Assembly (NCBI GenBank): GCA_014803525.1
Contig: JAAVBP010000004.1
Location: 1-54,917 of the forward strand
DNA: 54,917 nt
Source: a bacterium
GTDB taxonomy: Bacteria > Pseudomonadota > Alphaproteobacteria > Rs-D84
Reading direction: 5' to 3'
Below the pieces are notes generated by a model. The model was not told the DNA's origin. It searched no databases and saw only the letters and a program-made list of their open reading frames with translations. Made by a program: the position numbers and the translations under genes. Below are positions 23,122 to 31,928 of this stretch, in pieces (positions within the stretch are counted from its first letter, which is position 1; every line of letters starts with the position of its first letter).

Positions 23122-23988
23122 TTACAAAGATTGTAACCTTAATAAATAATCATAGTTTATCGTACTGCACTCATCAGGCTTCTTATCATTTGCCCAAACC
23201 GCATCATTTTCACATTCATCCTTTAGCTGTCTGATATCTTCCATAACAGCACTAAATTTTATATTGTCGTTCTTTTTCAGCACCGCCAACTGGGAATACA
23301 GTAATTCATTATCATTCAATGCCTTTTGCCCCTGGACCGATCCACCAATCAATTTATTACCAAACAATTCCATCGCACCGACGCCGACGGCCGCACCACC
23401 GACCGCACCACCAACAGTTCCCCATGTACGCGCAGTTTTCTTGGCATCCAAGATGCGTTTTTCCAGTACATCTTCATCGGCCCATGCGCCGCATGTTATC
23501 GTTTGCCCCATTTCAAAGTATTTTGCCGGGATATCTGCGACATTGATTTTCGAATCGTCTGATTTAACCTCTACCTTTACAAAACAGGTATTATTTGCCG
23601 GCTCTTCAATATCTTCGATCATTGAAGAATAGTTATTAATATTGCTATAGCGGGACGCCCAAACAAATGTATTTCCCACGCCAATATTATTGCGGATACA
23701 TGCATCCTTTTCTTTTTCACGCATGTCTTTTTCCGTCGTATCCGACACTGATGGTGTTGTGGATGGAACGGTTTGATCATCCTTGATACTGGGTTTATCA
23801 ACGGTTGCGCCACTGACCGACATGGACGCCATAGATGCCATGGAATTCAACTGATTCACCGATGCCGTTGCGCGCGGTTGGGCCCCCATTTGCGGCGCCA
23901 CTGCACGACGCCCGGTTCCAGCCGGGGACACGGCCATCACAGGTGTTGCGACCATGCACAACGCAACAAAAGACATGATTTTTTTCAT
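23122..23988 (-). CDS. Secreted protein with glycine-zipper segment, function unknown
   Basis: 288 residues. A signal peptide (MKKIMSFVALCMVATPVMA) precedes a low-complexity Ser/Thr region (to about 100), a compact part with cysteines (DACIRN, NTCFVKV, ITCGAW), then an alternating Gly stretch (GTVGGAVGGAAVGVG, about 205) typical of glycine zippers that sit in membranes, and a charged C-terminus with two more cysteines (DECEND, DECST). The start at 23988 follows an AGGGA-type SD; an upstream ATG adds 12 residues that would spoil the signal peptide. Family not recognised. Its plan resembles the protein at 18846-20243. Confidence 0.7.
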   Translation of the reverse strand: MKKIMSFVALCMVATPVMAVSPAGTGRRAVAPQMGAQPRATASVNQLNSMASMASMSVSGATVDKPSIKDDQTVPSTTPSVSDTTEKDMREKEKDACIRNNIGVGNTFVWASRYSNINNYSSMIEDIEEPANNTCFVKVEVKSDDSKINVADIPAKYFEMGQTITCGAWADEDVLEKRILDAKKTARTWGTVGGAVGGAAVGVGAMELFGNKLIGGSVQGQKALNDNELLYSQLAVLKKNDNIKFSAVMEDIRQLKDECENDAVWANDKKPDECSTINYDYLLRLQSL

Positions 23989-24051
23989 TCTCTTTTCCCT
24001 AACTCGTTGCCCACAGTATATCATAAATTAAGATAAAAATAAAGATAAAAT

Positions 24052-24082
24052 AAAAAACAGGGCCTGGACGCCCCATTTTTTA
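24052..24082 (-). terminator. Terminator of plsY
   Basis: GGGGC/GCCC stem with a run of six Us on the minus strand. Confidence 0.6.
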
Positions 24083-24092
24083 TACAGATATT

Positions 24093-24689
24093 TTACTTCT
24101 TCCACCGCCACTGAATCTGGGACTCGGTTCCATTAATCAGGCGACGGATATTTTCGCGATGCCGCCACAGGCACAGCAACGAAATCGCAAAAAATGCCCA
24201 CCCCACAGACGCAGAAATACAAAAACCCAACACCGGCATAAAACAAAACGCAACAACCGCCCCCAGCGACGAAAACCCAGATGACAGCGCCACAATCAGC
24301 CACATAATTCCGCATGTAATAAACGATACCGGACTGATGGCCAGTAATACGCCAAACAGGCTGGATATACCCTTGCCACCGCGAAAACGCAACCATACCG
24401 GATAACAATGTCCAACAATTGCGACAAAACCGCACCATGCGCCCAGGGCCGCACCACCAACCCATGTCCCCAGCACAACCGCCGCAATCGCCTTGATCAT
24501 ATCCAGCATCCATGTCAACCCCGCCAGACGCAGGCCGCCGACACGCATAACATTTGTTGCGCCGATATTACCACTGCCAACCGTGCGCAGATCACCCTTG
24601 CCCGCCGCGCGCGCCAGGATAAGGCCCATTGGCACACTGCCCAGTAAATAAGACAAAATCAATGCGCAAATACTTATTATATACATCAT
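24093..24689 (-). CDS. plsY: Acyl-phosphate:glycerol-3-phosphate acyltransferase PlsY
   Basis: 198 residues, five to six membrane helices. The three PlsY motifs are present: SVPMGLILAR near residue 18, GSGNIGATNVMR (glycerol-3-phosphate binding) near 37, and GHCYPVWLRFRGGKG near 92. It acylates glycerol 3-phosphate at position 1, the first step of phospholipid synthesis, so it feeds the pathway of PgsA. It is monocistronic and divergent from rpsT. Confidence 0.93.
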   Translation of the reverse strand: MMYIISICALILSYLLGSVPMGLILARAAGKGDLRTVGSGNIGATNVMRVGGLRLAGLTWMLDMIKAIAAVVLGTWVGGAALGAWCGFVAIVGHCYPVWLRFRGGKGISSLFGVLLAISPVSFITCGIMWLIVALSSGFSSLGAVVAFCFMPVLGFCISASVGWAFFAISLLCLWRHRENIRRLINGTESQIQWRWKK

Positions 24690-24700
24690 TCTATTTTTCC

Positions 24701-24728
24701 TTGATTTTCTGTTTGTTTTAGATAAAAT
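24701..24728 (+). promoter_or_regulatory. rpsT promoter
   Basis: TTGATT (24701-24706), 16-nt spacer, TAAAAT (24723-24728), about 28 bp upstream of the rpsT start codon. Confidence 0.5.
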
Positions 24729-24762
24729 ATCAGAAAACTTGACTAAATAAAAGGAAAATAAA

Positions 24763-25023
24763 GTGGCAAATCATAAGTCATCTGAAAAAAGAATTTTGGT
24801 AACGGCGAAAAAGAACGCCATCAACACCGCACGTCGCAGTTCGGTTAAAACCGCGACGAAAAAGGCAATTGTTGCAATCGAATCCGGGGACAAGGCGGCA
24901 GCCATTGCCGCGACCCGCGCCGCGGAAAGCAAAATCATGAAGGCCGCCGGCAAAGTTATGCCGAAAAAACGTGCGGCACGCAAGATTTCCCGCCTGACCA
25001 AAAAGGTTGCAAAGATTGCATAA
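24763..25023 (+). CDS. rpsT: 30S ribosomal protein S20
   Basis: 86 residues, very basic, starting with the typical ANHKSSEKR and continuing as two long helices. S20 binds 16S rRNA early in 30S assembly. The start codon is GTG, preceded by AAGGAAAATAAA. rpsT is monocistronic here, with promoter and terminator of its own. Confidence 0.95.
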   Translation: MANHKSSEKRILVTAKKNAINTARRSSVKTATKKAIVAIESGDKAAAIAATRAAESKIMKAAGKVMPKKRAARKISRLTKKVAKIA

Positions 25024-25040
25024 GCAAAAAAATTGTTTAA

Positions 25041-25069
25041 ACAGGCGCACGGTTTTGTGCGCCTGTTTT
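25041..25069 (+). terminator. Terminator of rpsT
   Basis: AGGCGCAC/GTGCGCCT stem with a GGTTTT loop, then GTTTTC. Confidence 0.8.
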
Positions 25070-25097
25070 CATATATACAAATAAATAATATCCCATA

Positions 25098-25421
25098 TTA
25101 CTGGGTAATGCTACCGGGATTACACAGCAAACATGATGTAGAAGCAGAACCTGCAGTATAACAAGTTGTTTCTTTCGCCGCACACGATGTATATGTTGTC
25201 GTATAATTCCCCGTGGTATCACTGCCTGTTGTACTGCCACTGCGAACGCATTGACTGCCCGAAAGCGTCCAACCTTCCGGACAAGTCTTTCTTGTACTCC
25301 CCGGACAGGCGTACGTTGAACTAGCACAAACCTGGTCCTTTGTTAAACAAGTGGTCACAGCCACAGCGAACGCAGAGGGTGAAATCATTACAAGCACCAC
25401 CAGACAGCAAATTTTCTGCAT
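25098..25421 (-). CDS. Small secreted cysteine-rich protein
   Basis: 107 residues. A signal peptide (about 1-20, ending AFA) is followed by an 85-residue mature domain with ten cysteines and many Ser/Thr/Gly residues, including YACPGSTRKTCPEGW and CYTAGSASTSCLLCNPGS. The spacing suggests a compact disulfide-linked fold. The family is not recognised. It is encoded between rpsT and the pilus secretin gene, and could be an extracellular or surface component. There is no evident enzymatic motif. Confidence 0.68.
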   Translation of the reverse strand: MQKICCLVVLVMISPSAFAVAVTTCLTKDQVCASSTYACPGSTRKTCPEGWTLSGSQCVRSGSTTGSDTTGNYTTTYTSCAAKETTCYTAGSASTSCLLCNPGSITQ

Positions 25422-25496
25422 ATTTTTACCCCCAATATATTTTATATGTGATAAGCATACCCCATTTGCAAATCATAGGCAAGACCAATTTACCAA

Positions 25497-25528
25497 TAAA
25501 AAAATCCCACACTTGTGGGATTTTTTTA
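25497..25528. terminator. Terminator after the secretin gene
   Basis: TCCCAC/GTGGGA stem with A-run left and T-run right; serves the minus-strand pilus genes. Confidence 0.75.
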
Positions 25529-25532
25529 TTTT

Positions 25533-27161
25533 TTAATTCAGTGGCGCACCCCAATGTTGCTGGATTGCGCGTTCTGAATCCATGGGACTGACCAATACCT
25601 GGGGTGTCAGAATCACAACCAACACGTCACGTTGGCCCGATGTTTCACGCGACCCCGACAGTGCCATAAAGTCCGGATCCCCCAGGCCATAACGTGTATC
25701 GGAACCGGTCTGCTTTTCAAATCCTGATACAACCAACATTTGGCCTGATTCCATGATAATTTCCTGCATAAAGCTGCGTTCTTCCACCTCTGGCAATTGC
25801 AGGGTTACCTCGCCAATTGTTTGGGTTGACATACGCAACAGTTCGCGCACCGAAATCTTGAACAGCAACAATATTTTACCGTTTTCCAAAATATTCGGCA
25901 ACAACTGCATCGAAAAGCCGGTTTCCAGATCATCCTGGTCAACGGTGCTGGATTCAACAGTTGTAAAGTTACGCGATTCAAACCGTTTGATATATCCGGT
26001 GGTTTTCGTATTTGTTACCGGTGCCACACGGTTATTGCGCGTGGTGACACCAACATTTGTTACCAATGACACCTTGCCCTGCTTGGCCAGTGCCTGGATC
26101 AGTGCATTACTGCCCGCGACACCCGACAAAGACCCATTATTTATTTGGTCGGCGGTATACGCACCTTCGACCACAGAACCATTTTCCAGATGCGTTGCAC
26201 CGGTTAATGCCGACACGGCATTGGACAATACCGCAATATTCATAGAACTGGCATCCGTGGTGGACAGATTATTTTTCGGATTTGCAACAATGTTCAATCC
26301 CGACGTAGAATTAATTGCCGCCGCCAAGTTTAACCCAAACGCAGAATCATTTGAAATAGATACCTGCAGAACCTTGACATCAATGGTTACCAATTGCGAC
26401 AATCTTTTATTCTGGCGTGCGATATATTCGCCAACACGCGCCTGGACCGACGGTGGTGCCGTAACAGTGATCGTTCCCAAGCTGCGCGATACGGTAAAGT
26501 CCGCATTTTCAGATTTGCCAATTATCGCAGCGATTGCCTGTTCAACCTCTTCCCATTCTTTTAATGTAGATTCCAAAGACACCTGATTTCCGCCATCTGT
26601 CTGAACCGAGGACTGGAATGAAACATCCGTACCCAACGCATACAAGGTAAAGGTCTTGGTTTCTGTTTCATAAAAAACAATCGACTCTTTATCATAATAC
26701 CACAGCAAATCCAGATCCGTCGCGATCTGGGACAACAGCCCAGACAATTTACCGGTATACGCAATATTCATTGTTTTTTTCAGTTTTTCACCATCAACCT
26801 GGCTGTCGATTTTTACCGGAATTCCAGTAATAGAATTGATATCGTTCGCAACCACCTGCAGTGTCACAGGCTCGTTCAGCAAAATTGTAATACCGGTATC
26901 TGTTTCAAACTTACCGGGCAAATTATTTCTGTGTTCCAACACGGTAGATTTGTTCCCCAGCCATACACCTTCGGACATAGAAACGGTATCACTGCTGGCG
27001 ACCTTGGCACGTGGGGTTTTGGACATTTCAAATGCATCATATGCATTTATAAAATCCTGGTCCACGGCGGCCGACATTTTGGCAGATTCACGTGTAGCAC
27101 ACCCCGTTGCCATCGCACATATAACACCGCTTAGTATAAAAAATTTTATCGGATTTCTCAT
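25533..27161 (-). CDS. Type IVb pilus outer-membrane secretin (PilN-like lipoprotein)
   Basis: 542 residues. A lipoprotein signal (lipobox ATGC, lipidated Cys at about 21) is followed by an N-terminal STN-like domain (ITILLNEPVTLQVVANDINSI), a ring-building N1 domain (about 215-260) and the C-terminal secretin beta-barrel with VEERSFMQEIIMESGQMLVVSGF and a closing VVILTPQVLV. This arrangement fits PilN of R64-type and BfpB/TcpC-type type IVb pili. It forms the multimeric outer-membrane channel for the pilus. The gene follows the TcpQ-like gene by 25 bp. No pilus ATPase or platform protein is nearby. Confidence 0.88.
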   Translation of the reverse strand: MRNPIKFFILSGVICAMATGCATRESAKMSAAVDQDFINAYDAFEMSKTPRAKVASSDTVSMSEGVWLGNKSTVLEHRNNLPGKFETDTGITILLNEPVTLQVVANDINSITGIPVKIDSQVDGEKLKKTMNIAYTGKLSGLLSQIATDLDLLWYYDKESIVFYETETKTFTLYALGTDVSFQSSVQTDGGNQVSLESTLKEWEEVEQAIAAIIGKSENADFTVSRSLGTITVTAPPSVQARVGEYIARQNKRLSQLVTIDVKVLQVSISNDSAFGLNLAAAINSTSGLNIVANPKNNLSTTDASSMNIAVLSNAVSALTGATHLENGSVVEGAYTADQINNGSLSGVAGSNALIQALAKQGKVSLVTNVGVTTRNNRVAPVTNTKTTGYIKRFESRNFTTVESSTVDQDDLETGFSMQLLPNILENGKILLLFKISVRELLRMSTQTIGEVTLQLPEVEERSFMQEIIMESGQMLVVSGFEKQTGSDTRYGLGDPDFMALSGSRETSGQRDVLVVILTPQVLVSPMDSERAIQQHWGAPLN

Positions 27162-27186
27162 ATGTCTCTCCTACGTCGTGCTATGA

Positions 27187-28128
27187 CTATTCTTCACCCG
27201 TTGATATCACCAAAACGCGGTTACCCTTGTAAAACTTGGCATACGGCACGGGCGTTGCACGTCCAAAATTACGCACCAGCGCAGACGCCACATCGACAAA
27301 GCGCCCCTTGAATACCGCACTGGCCTCGATCGGGTATTCGCGCGGCGTTGTCCACACCAGATCCCAGCCCTCTTTATCACACCAGTTCTGCAATACTTCG
27401 CGCAGCGTCTGACCACTGGCCACGACCCACGAACGCACCTGATCCTGCATAGCAACCGGCGCCTCTGCATCCGCGGATATATCAACCGCAATCTCGCCCC
27501 CATGGGCATCTGTACCATCGGCTGCGGCGGTGTCACTTGCATCCGCACCCGTCGGAACGAATCCCATTTTTGCCGCATACGCCGCGTAACCATCGGCATA
27601 TCCGCCACAGTTTTTACGGCCACTGCGTGACACAGTCAGCACGTTGCCACCATCGTCTTCTAACACCTCACGATGCAACAGCGGCATCTCTGACCCATTA
27701 TTACACTCGTCATCAAATCCGACCGGAATCTGATTCCCATGCAGCATGTTCGCCCCACCAGACCATCCGCCGAAATCACCACGCGTCCCGCCCAGATTAA
27801 AATTATTTTCCACAACCAGGTCCGCCCCAATCTTTGACACAATACGAATATTATCAGATTGCTTATCCTTGGCACACAGGCCGTCTTCACATGCAACCTC
27901 TACATCTGCATCCGATCCCGCCAACGGCCACGCCGGAACATTTACCGGCCCCTGATAGAATTCTGTGACCTGGGTCTGACTAACATCTTCGTATTCGCCA
28001 CCCTGCTCTACTTGCTTATTCTCTGAATAAAAAACCTCTGACGTGACGACCTGGGGCAAACTTTGCGCCGCAAAGCAATAGCCCGCAGCCGTTGCAAACA
28101 TGGCAAAAATCAAAACCTTGCGAAACAT
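27187..28128 (-). CDS. TcpQ-domain periplasmic pilus-assembly protein
   Basis: 313 residues. Signal peptide about 1-20 (MFRKVLIFAMFATAAGYCFA), then a long variable region with several cysteines, then a C-terminal domain of about 80 residues (WVVASGQTLREVLQNWCDKEG, WDLVWTTPREYPIEASAVFKG) matching the TcpQ C-terminal fold, which helps position the secretin in type IVb pili. The start at 28128 gives a clean signal peptide behind AGGAAAG; a longer frame up to 28263 has no such feature. Upstream partner of the secretin gene in a two-gene operon. Confidence 0.8.
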   Translation of the reverse strand: MFRKVLIFAMFATAAGYCFAAQSLPQVVTSEVFYSENKQVEQGGEYEDVSQTQVTEFYQGPVNVPAWPLAGSDADVEVACEDGLCAKDKQSDNIRIVSKIGADLVVENNFNLGGTRGDFGGWSGGANMLHGNQIPVGFDDECNNGSEMPLLHREVLEDDGGNVLTVSRSGRKNCGGYADGYAAYAAKMGFVPTGADASDTAAADGTDAHGGEIAVDISADAEAPVAMQDQVRSWVVASGQTLREVLQNWCDKEGWDLVWTTPREYPIEASAVFKGRFVDVASALVRNFGRATPVPYAKFYKGNRVLVISTGEE

Positions 28129-28296
28129 GTTTCTTTTCCTTTCCTGTAATATTACATGTATTTTATGCTTATTATAACAACTTGACCGAATCTGTGCAAG
28201 ACTTAAAAACATCACCCAAAAGATAAATCGCACGAATCGATAAAAGATGTTATACTCTGGCAAAACAACACTAAAATCTTAAAAGGGACACGCAAC

Positions 28297-28836
28297 ATGC
28301 AGGATACGTTTATTCTAACCGGAATCATTATCACCGGCGGCGCCGCGATTGTGGCCGCAATAATGACCATGCTGGCCGGCGCACGCATTCGCGCAATGCA
28401 AAAAACATTGACACATCAATACAATCTGATTGTAAAGATGCAATCGGTCCTGAAAAACAAATCCGCAACAAACGCGGTCGCTGAAAATGCGGAAATGATA
28501 TACCAAGACTTGCTGCAAAACCTGATCCCGATTATGGCGGCCATTGACATAATGCCCCGCAACACAACCGAACACCCACTGTGGCGGGCGTTGGGCGGGA
28601 TAATGGACGAATACGCGAAAAATCCGTTCGCATTGGAAAAATTGCGCCGCAGTATAAAGCTTGACAGCGAGGTTGCCCGCCACGTTGATAATTACGTACG
28701 CCGCGCGGATGCATTCCTGCAACACTTGGCCACAACCGAACCAGACGGGATTCTGGCCGCAACATTTACAGATGGGCTGTTGGGGCAATCACTGACCTTT
28801 TTTGCCCAGGCAAAGCAATTGGCCGCCGGGTCCTAA
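28297..28836 (+). CDS. Membrane-anchored protein upstream of sufB, unknown
   Basis: 179 residues. A single membrane helix (about 7-28) is followed by a basic stretch (ARIRAMQK) and a mostly helical cytosolic part. No catalytic motif is visible. It ends five bases before the sufB start, so it is likely co-translated with sufB and sufC. A role in SUF function is only suggested by this position. AAAAGGGAC precedes the ATG. Confidence 0.65.
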   Translation: MQDTFILTGIIITGGAAIVAAIMTMLAGARIRAMQKTLTHQYNLIVKMQSVLKNKSATNAVAENAEMIYQDLLQNLIPIMAAIDIMPRNTTEHPLWRALGGIMDEYAKNPFALEKLRRSIKLDSEVARHVDNYVRRADAFLQHLATTEPDGILAATFTDGLLGQSLTFFAQAKQLAAGS

Positions 28837-28840
28837 CACA

Positions 28841-30169
28841 ATGGCAAAATTAGACGAAAATCTTGTACGCGAAATATCCTCCGTGCGCAATGAACCAGAA
28901 TGGTTACTGCTATGGCGTCTGGACGCCCTGCGCGCATGGATAAAAATGCCCGAACCGCACTGGGCCGATTTTGAATATGACCCAATTGATTATGATGCAT
29001 TAAATTATTATAACGCACCATCGGAAATCGACAATTCTGATTTAGAACATGTATATGATAAGATGGGCCTGCCAGAATCGGAAAAGCGCGCGCTACTCGG
29101 CATGGCAACCGACACAGTTATAGACAGCAAATCTGTTCACACATCTTATACAGCCGAACTGGAAAAATTGGGGATAATTTTTTTACCGATTTCCGAAGCG
29201 GTACAGCGTTACCCGGATTTGGTTCGTGAAAACCTGGGGACAGTGGTACCGGCGGCCGATAATTTTTTCGCGGCATTGAATGCGGCGGTATTTTCAGATG
29301 GCACATTTGTATACATCCCGCGCGGCGTGAAATGCCCAATCGACCTGGCCAGTTACTTTAGAATCGAAACCGCCAAAATCGGTCAATTTGAACGAACACT
29401 GATTATCGCAGACGATAGTGCCGAATTATCGTATATGGAGGGTTGCAGTGCCCCACGCCGTCCGGCACATCAACTGCACAGCGGCGTTGTTGAAATCGTC
29501 GCGCGCAAAAATTCACATGTGCGTTATGCAACCGTTCAAAACTGGTACGCCGGCGAATACAAGGACGGCAAAAACATTGGCGGTATTTTAAATTTTGTTA
29601 CAAAACGCGGGCGTGCCGATGAAAATGCCGAAATACTGTGGACCCAGGTTGAAATCGGCAGTGCCCGCACATGGAAATACCCGTCAACCATACTGGCCGG
29701 GCGCGGCGCACACAGTGATTTTTATTCACTTAGCATAACGCGCGGCGCGCAAACCGCCGACACGGGCACAAAAATGATTCACGCCGCCGATAACACCGTA
29801 TCAAACATTGTGTCATACGGTGTCGCAATGGATGCATCACGACAAACATTTCGCAGTCTGGTATCATTTTCCGGTCGTGGCGGAAAAAACGCATCTAAAT
29901 GTGACACGCGATTAATCGGTAAAAATGCAGTGGCAAATACACTGCCGACAATTATTCACGCCAATGGCGAAAATATCCAAAGTCACGAGGCAACAACCGG
30001 CGCAATTGATGCCGCAACACTGACGTATCTTGAAATGGCGGGATTGACCGAAGATACTGCGACCGCGCTTATTATCGGGGCAACGGCGGCACCTGTGATA
30101 TCACGACTGCCGATGGAATTTTTGGTTGAATCAAAACAACTGATACAAATGGCAATCGGTGGCAAGTAA
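28841..30169 (+). CDS. sufB: Fe-S cluster scaffold SufB
   Basis: 442 residues, slightly shorter than the usual 480. The right-handed beta-helix core is well kept, with YIPRGVKCPIDLASYFRI, SAPRRPAHQLHSGVVEI and GGILNFVTKRG. The cysteine of KCDTRLIG and the histidine-glutamate pair in SHEATTG correspond to C405, H433 and E434 of E. coli SufB, which take part in cluster assembly. Start 28841 is the first ATG after the preceding stop. SufB normally works as SufBC2D; sufC follows at once but no sufD is present in the window. Confidence 0.92.
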   Translation: MAKLDENLVREISSVRNEPEWLLLWRLDALRAWIKMPEPHWADFEYDPIDYDALNYYNAPSEIDNSDLEHVYDKMGLPESEKRALLGMATDTVIDSKSVHTSYTAELEKLGIIFLPISEAVQRYPDLVRENLGTVVPAADNFFAALNAAVFSDGTFVYIPRGVKCPIDLASYFRIETAKIGQFERTLIIADDSAELSYMEGCSAPRRPAHQLHSGVVEIVARKNSHVRYATVQNWYAGEYKDGKNIGGILNFVTKRGRADENAEILWTQVEIGSARTWKYPSTILAGRGAHSDFYSLSITRGAQTADTGTKMIHAADNTVSNIVSYGVAMDASRQTFRSLVSFSGRGGKNASKCDTRLIGKNAVANTLPTIIHANGENIQSHEATTGAIDAATLTYLEMAGLTEDTATALIIGATAAPVISRLPMEFLVESKQLIQMAIGGK

Positions 30170-30188
30170 GTTTTTAGGGGAAAATGAT

Positions 30189-30866
30189 ATGCTGGAAATA
30201 CAAAACTTGAATGTATCGCTGGACGGCAAAAAATTGTTAACAGATATTAATCTGAGTGTCGCATGCGGCGCACGCCATTTACTGGCGGGACATAATGGTT
30301 CAGGGAAATCAACCCTGGCCGCGGTTATCGCCGGCGACAGTCGTTATACAATTGATTCAGGGAAAATATTATTCGATGGCCGAAATGTAACAGACGATAA
30401 TGCAACCGCACGCGCATTGGCCGGCATATTTCTGGGTGCACAAAGTGTTCCGGAAATACCGGGTCTGACATGGTTAAGCTTTTTAAAACATTCCGCCGCC
30501 GCACACGCGCATTTTCAAACAGGTCGCGATTTATCCATGGGTGAATTTTTAATACGCCTTGACGAAGCGCGGACACGCCTAAACATTCCCAAAGAATGGC
30601 TGAACCGCAGTGTAAATGTAGGATTTTCCGGTGGCGAACGGAAACGTATGATGTTAATGCGCCTGGTGATGACGGGGCCGCGCCTGGCGATATTGGATGA
30701 ACCGGATTCTGGTGCAGACACAGATACCCAGCGCCTGATTGCAGATACCGTATCCCAAATGCCGGACACAACATTTTTATTTATCAGTCATCAAAAAACA
30801 TTTACAGAAATGATGCATCCAACCGCACGCACTGAAATGAAGTGCGGCGCAATAATAACAGAATAA
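30189..30866 (+). CDS. sufC: SufC, ATPase of the Fe-S assembly complex
   Basis: 225 residues, an ABC-type ATPase. Walker A GHNGSGKST, signature FSGGERKRMML, Walker B LAILDEPDSGAD and the H-loop (LFISHQK) are intact. It powers conformational change in the SufB scaffold complex. The ATG at 30189 has AGGGGA upstream; in-frame codons before it overlap the sufB stop. A terminator follows at 30880. Confidence 0.92.
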   Translation: MLEIQNLNVSLDGKKLLTDINLSVACGARHLLAGHNGSGKSTLAAVIAGDSRYTIDSGKILFDGRNVTDDNATARALAGIFLGAQSVPEIPGLTWLSFLKHSAAAHAHFQTGRDLSMGEFLIRLDEARTRLNIPKEWLNRSVNVGFSGGERKRMMLMRLVMTGPRLAILDEPDSGADTDTQRLIADTVSQMPDTTFLFISHQKTFTEMMHPTARTEMKCGAIITE

Positions 30867-30879
30867 TCCAAGTTTTTTT

Positions 30880-30908
30880 CCGGGCGGGGCTTTGCCCCCC
30901 TTTTTATT
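30880..30908 (+). terminator. Terminator of the sufBC unit
   Basis: GGGGC/GCCCC stem followed by CCTTTTTATTTT. Confidence 0.65.
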
Positions 30909-30961
30909 TTGAGACTAATAAAAACTGTGATAAAATAATACAGAAAAACAAAGGATAAAAT

Positions 30962-31882
30962 ATGACAAATAATCAAACAAATAAAATGTCTGTATGGCTA
31001 TTCAAACGCCCTGCGATATTTTCATTGTTATCTATGGCATTCCTATTTTTGGCAACCGTGATCGGCATTGGGATCACATCCATACTGAACATTGGGGCGG
31101 CATACTCAAAAATTATTGCAGGTACATTTGTAACAATCGCATTATTTGGTGCGACCGCAATAACAATACGTAAATTACCGGGCACCAATCTGGACCGACG
31201 CAGTTTTGTCGCACTAAGCACCGCCCAAATGTTTATAACATCCATTGTTTTCATCGTAACAACAATTGCTGTTGTGGCCAATGCACAAACACTGATGCTG
31301 CGCATGCTGTGGTTGGAATCAAATTCAACCGCCCTGTTCTTGGCGACAATGATAATACTGGCACTGTTCTATATGTTCTTGCTGGGGATTTATATTGGAA
31401 ACCTGTATGCAAAATATCGTCGCATACGCGCAATGGGCGTTTCAATGTGGCGGACGCTTGCCACTGCACCATTTGGCTTTTGCATGCTGTGGATACCGGG
31501 ATATTTAATTGGTGACACACAAAACCGAAAAAGTATTGTTGAAATAAAATCGAAATGGTACGCGCGCCTTGTTGACTGGATCATGGAACGCCCAACACGC
31601 AATGCCGCCGCACTGGTCATATTGCTGCTGATGTCAGGTTTCTTTTTGGGATTTAATGCCATTGTCTTTACAATGGTCGCGGCGTTCGTATTCGTCATAT
31701 GGGCGTCAATAGTCGGGCCAGATAACCTGCGCAAAAATATTGGTGGGCGTTATACAAACATCGCAATTGCAATAAATATTATCGCGATTATTGCCGTAAT
31801 AGGACTGTTTACAGTGGCCGGCCGCAATGTTCCAGAAACGTATACATATTCACCGGATCCGATCATGGAAATAACAGAATAA
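30962..31882 (+). CDS. Polytopic membrane protein, unknown
   Basis: 306 residues with about eight predicted membrane helices (for example 19-40, 46-64, 84-106, 122-146, 213-233 and 277-297). A basic loop (AKYRRIRAMG) and a charged cytosolic segment (KSKWYARLVDWIMERPTRN) lie between them. I do not recognise the family. The gene has AAAGGATAAAAT before the ATG, and the AI-2E-type transporter gene follows after 46 bp, with a GCGCTATGTGCA motif between them. Confidence 0.7.
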   Translation: MTNNQTNKMSVWLFKRPAIFSLLSMAFLFLATVIGIGITSILNIGAAYSKIIAGTFVTIALFGATAITIRKLPGTNLDRRSFVALSTAQMFITSIVFIVTTIAVVANAQTLMLRMLWLESNSTALFLATMIILALFYMFLLGIYIGNLYAKYRRIRAMGVSMWRTLATAPFGFCMLWIPGYLIGDTQNRKSIVEIKSKWYARLVDWIMERPTRNAAALVILLLMSGFFLGFNAIVFTMVAAFVFVIWASIVGPDNLRKNIGGRYTNIAIAINIIAIIAVIGLFTVAGRNVPETYTYSPDPIMEITE

Positions 31883-31888
31883 AAAAAC

Positions 31889-31900
31889 GCGCTATGTGCA
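31889..31900 (+). repeat. GCGCTATGTGCA motif, copy 2
   Basis: An exact match to the 12-mer after pgsA, again directly after an A-run that follows a stop codon. It is followed by CATATATAAG and a T-run at 31920-31926 but no clear hairpin. Confidence 0.5.
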
Positions 31901-31928
31901 CATATATAAGGGCTACGGAGTTTTTTAA

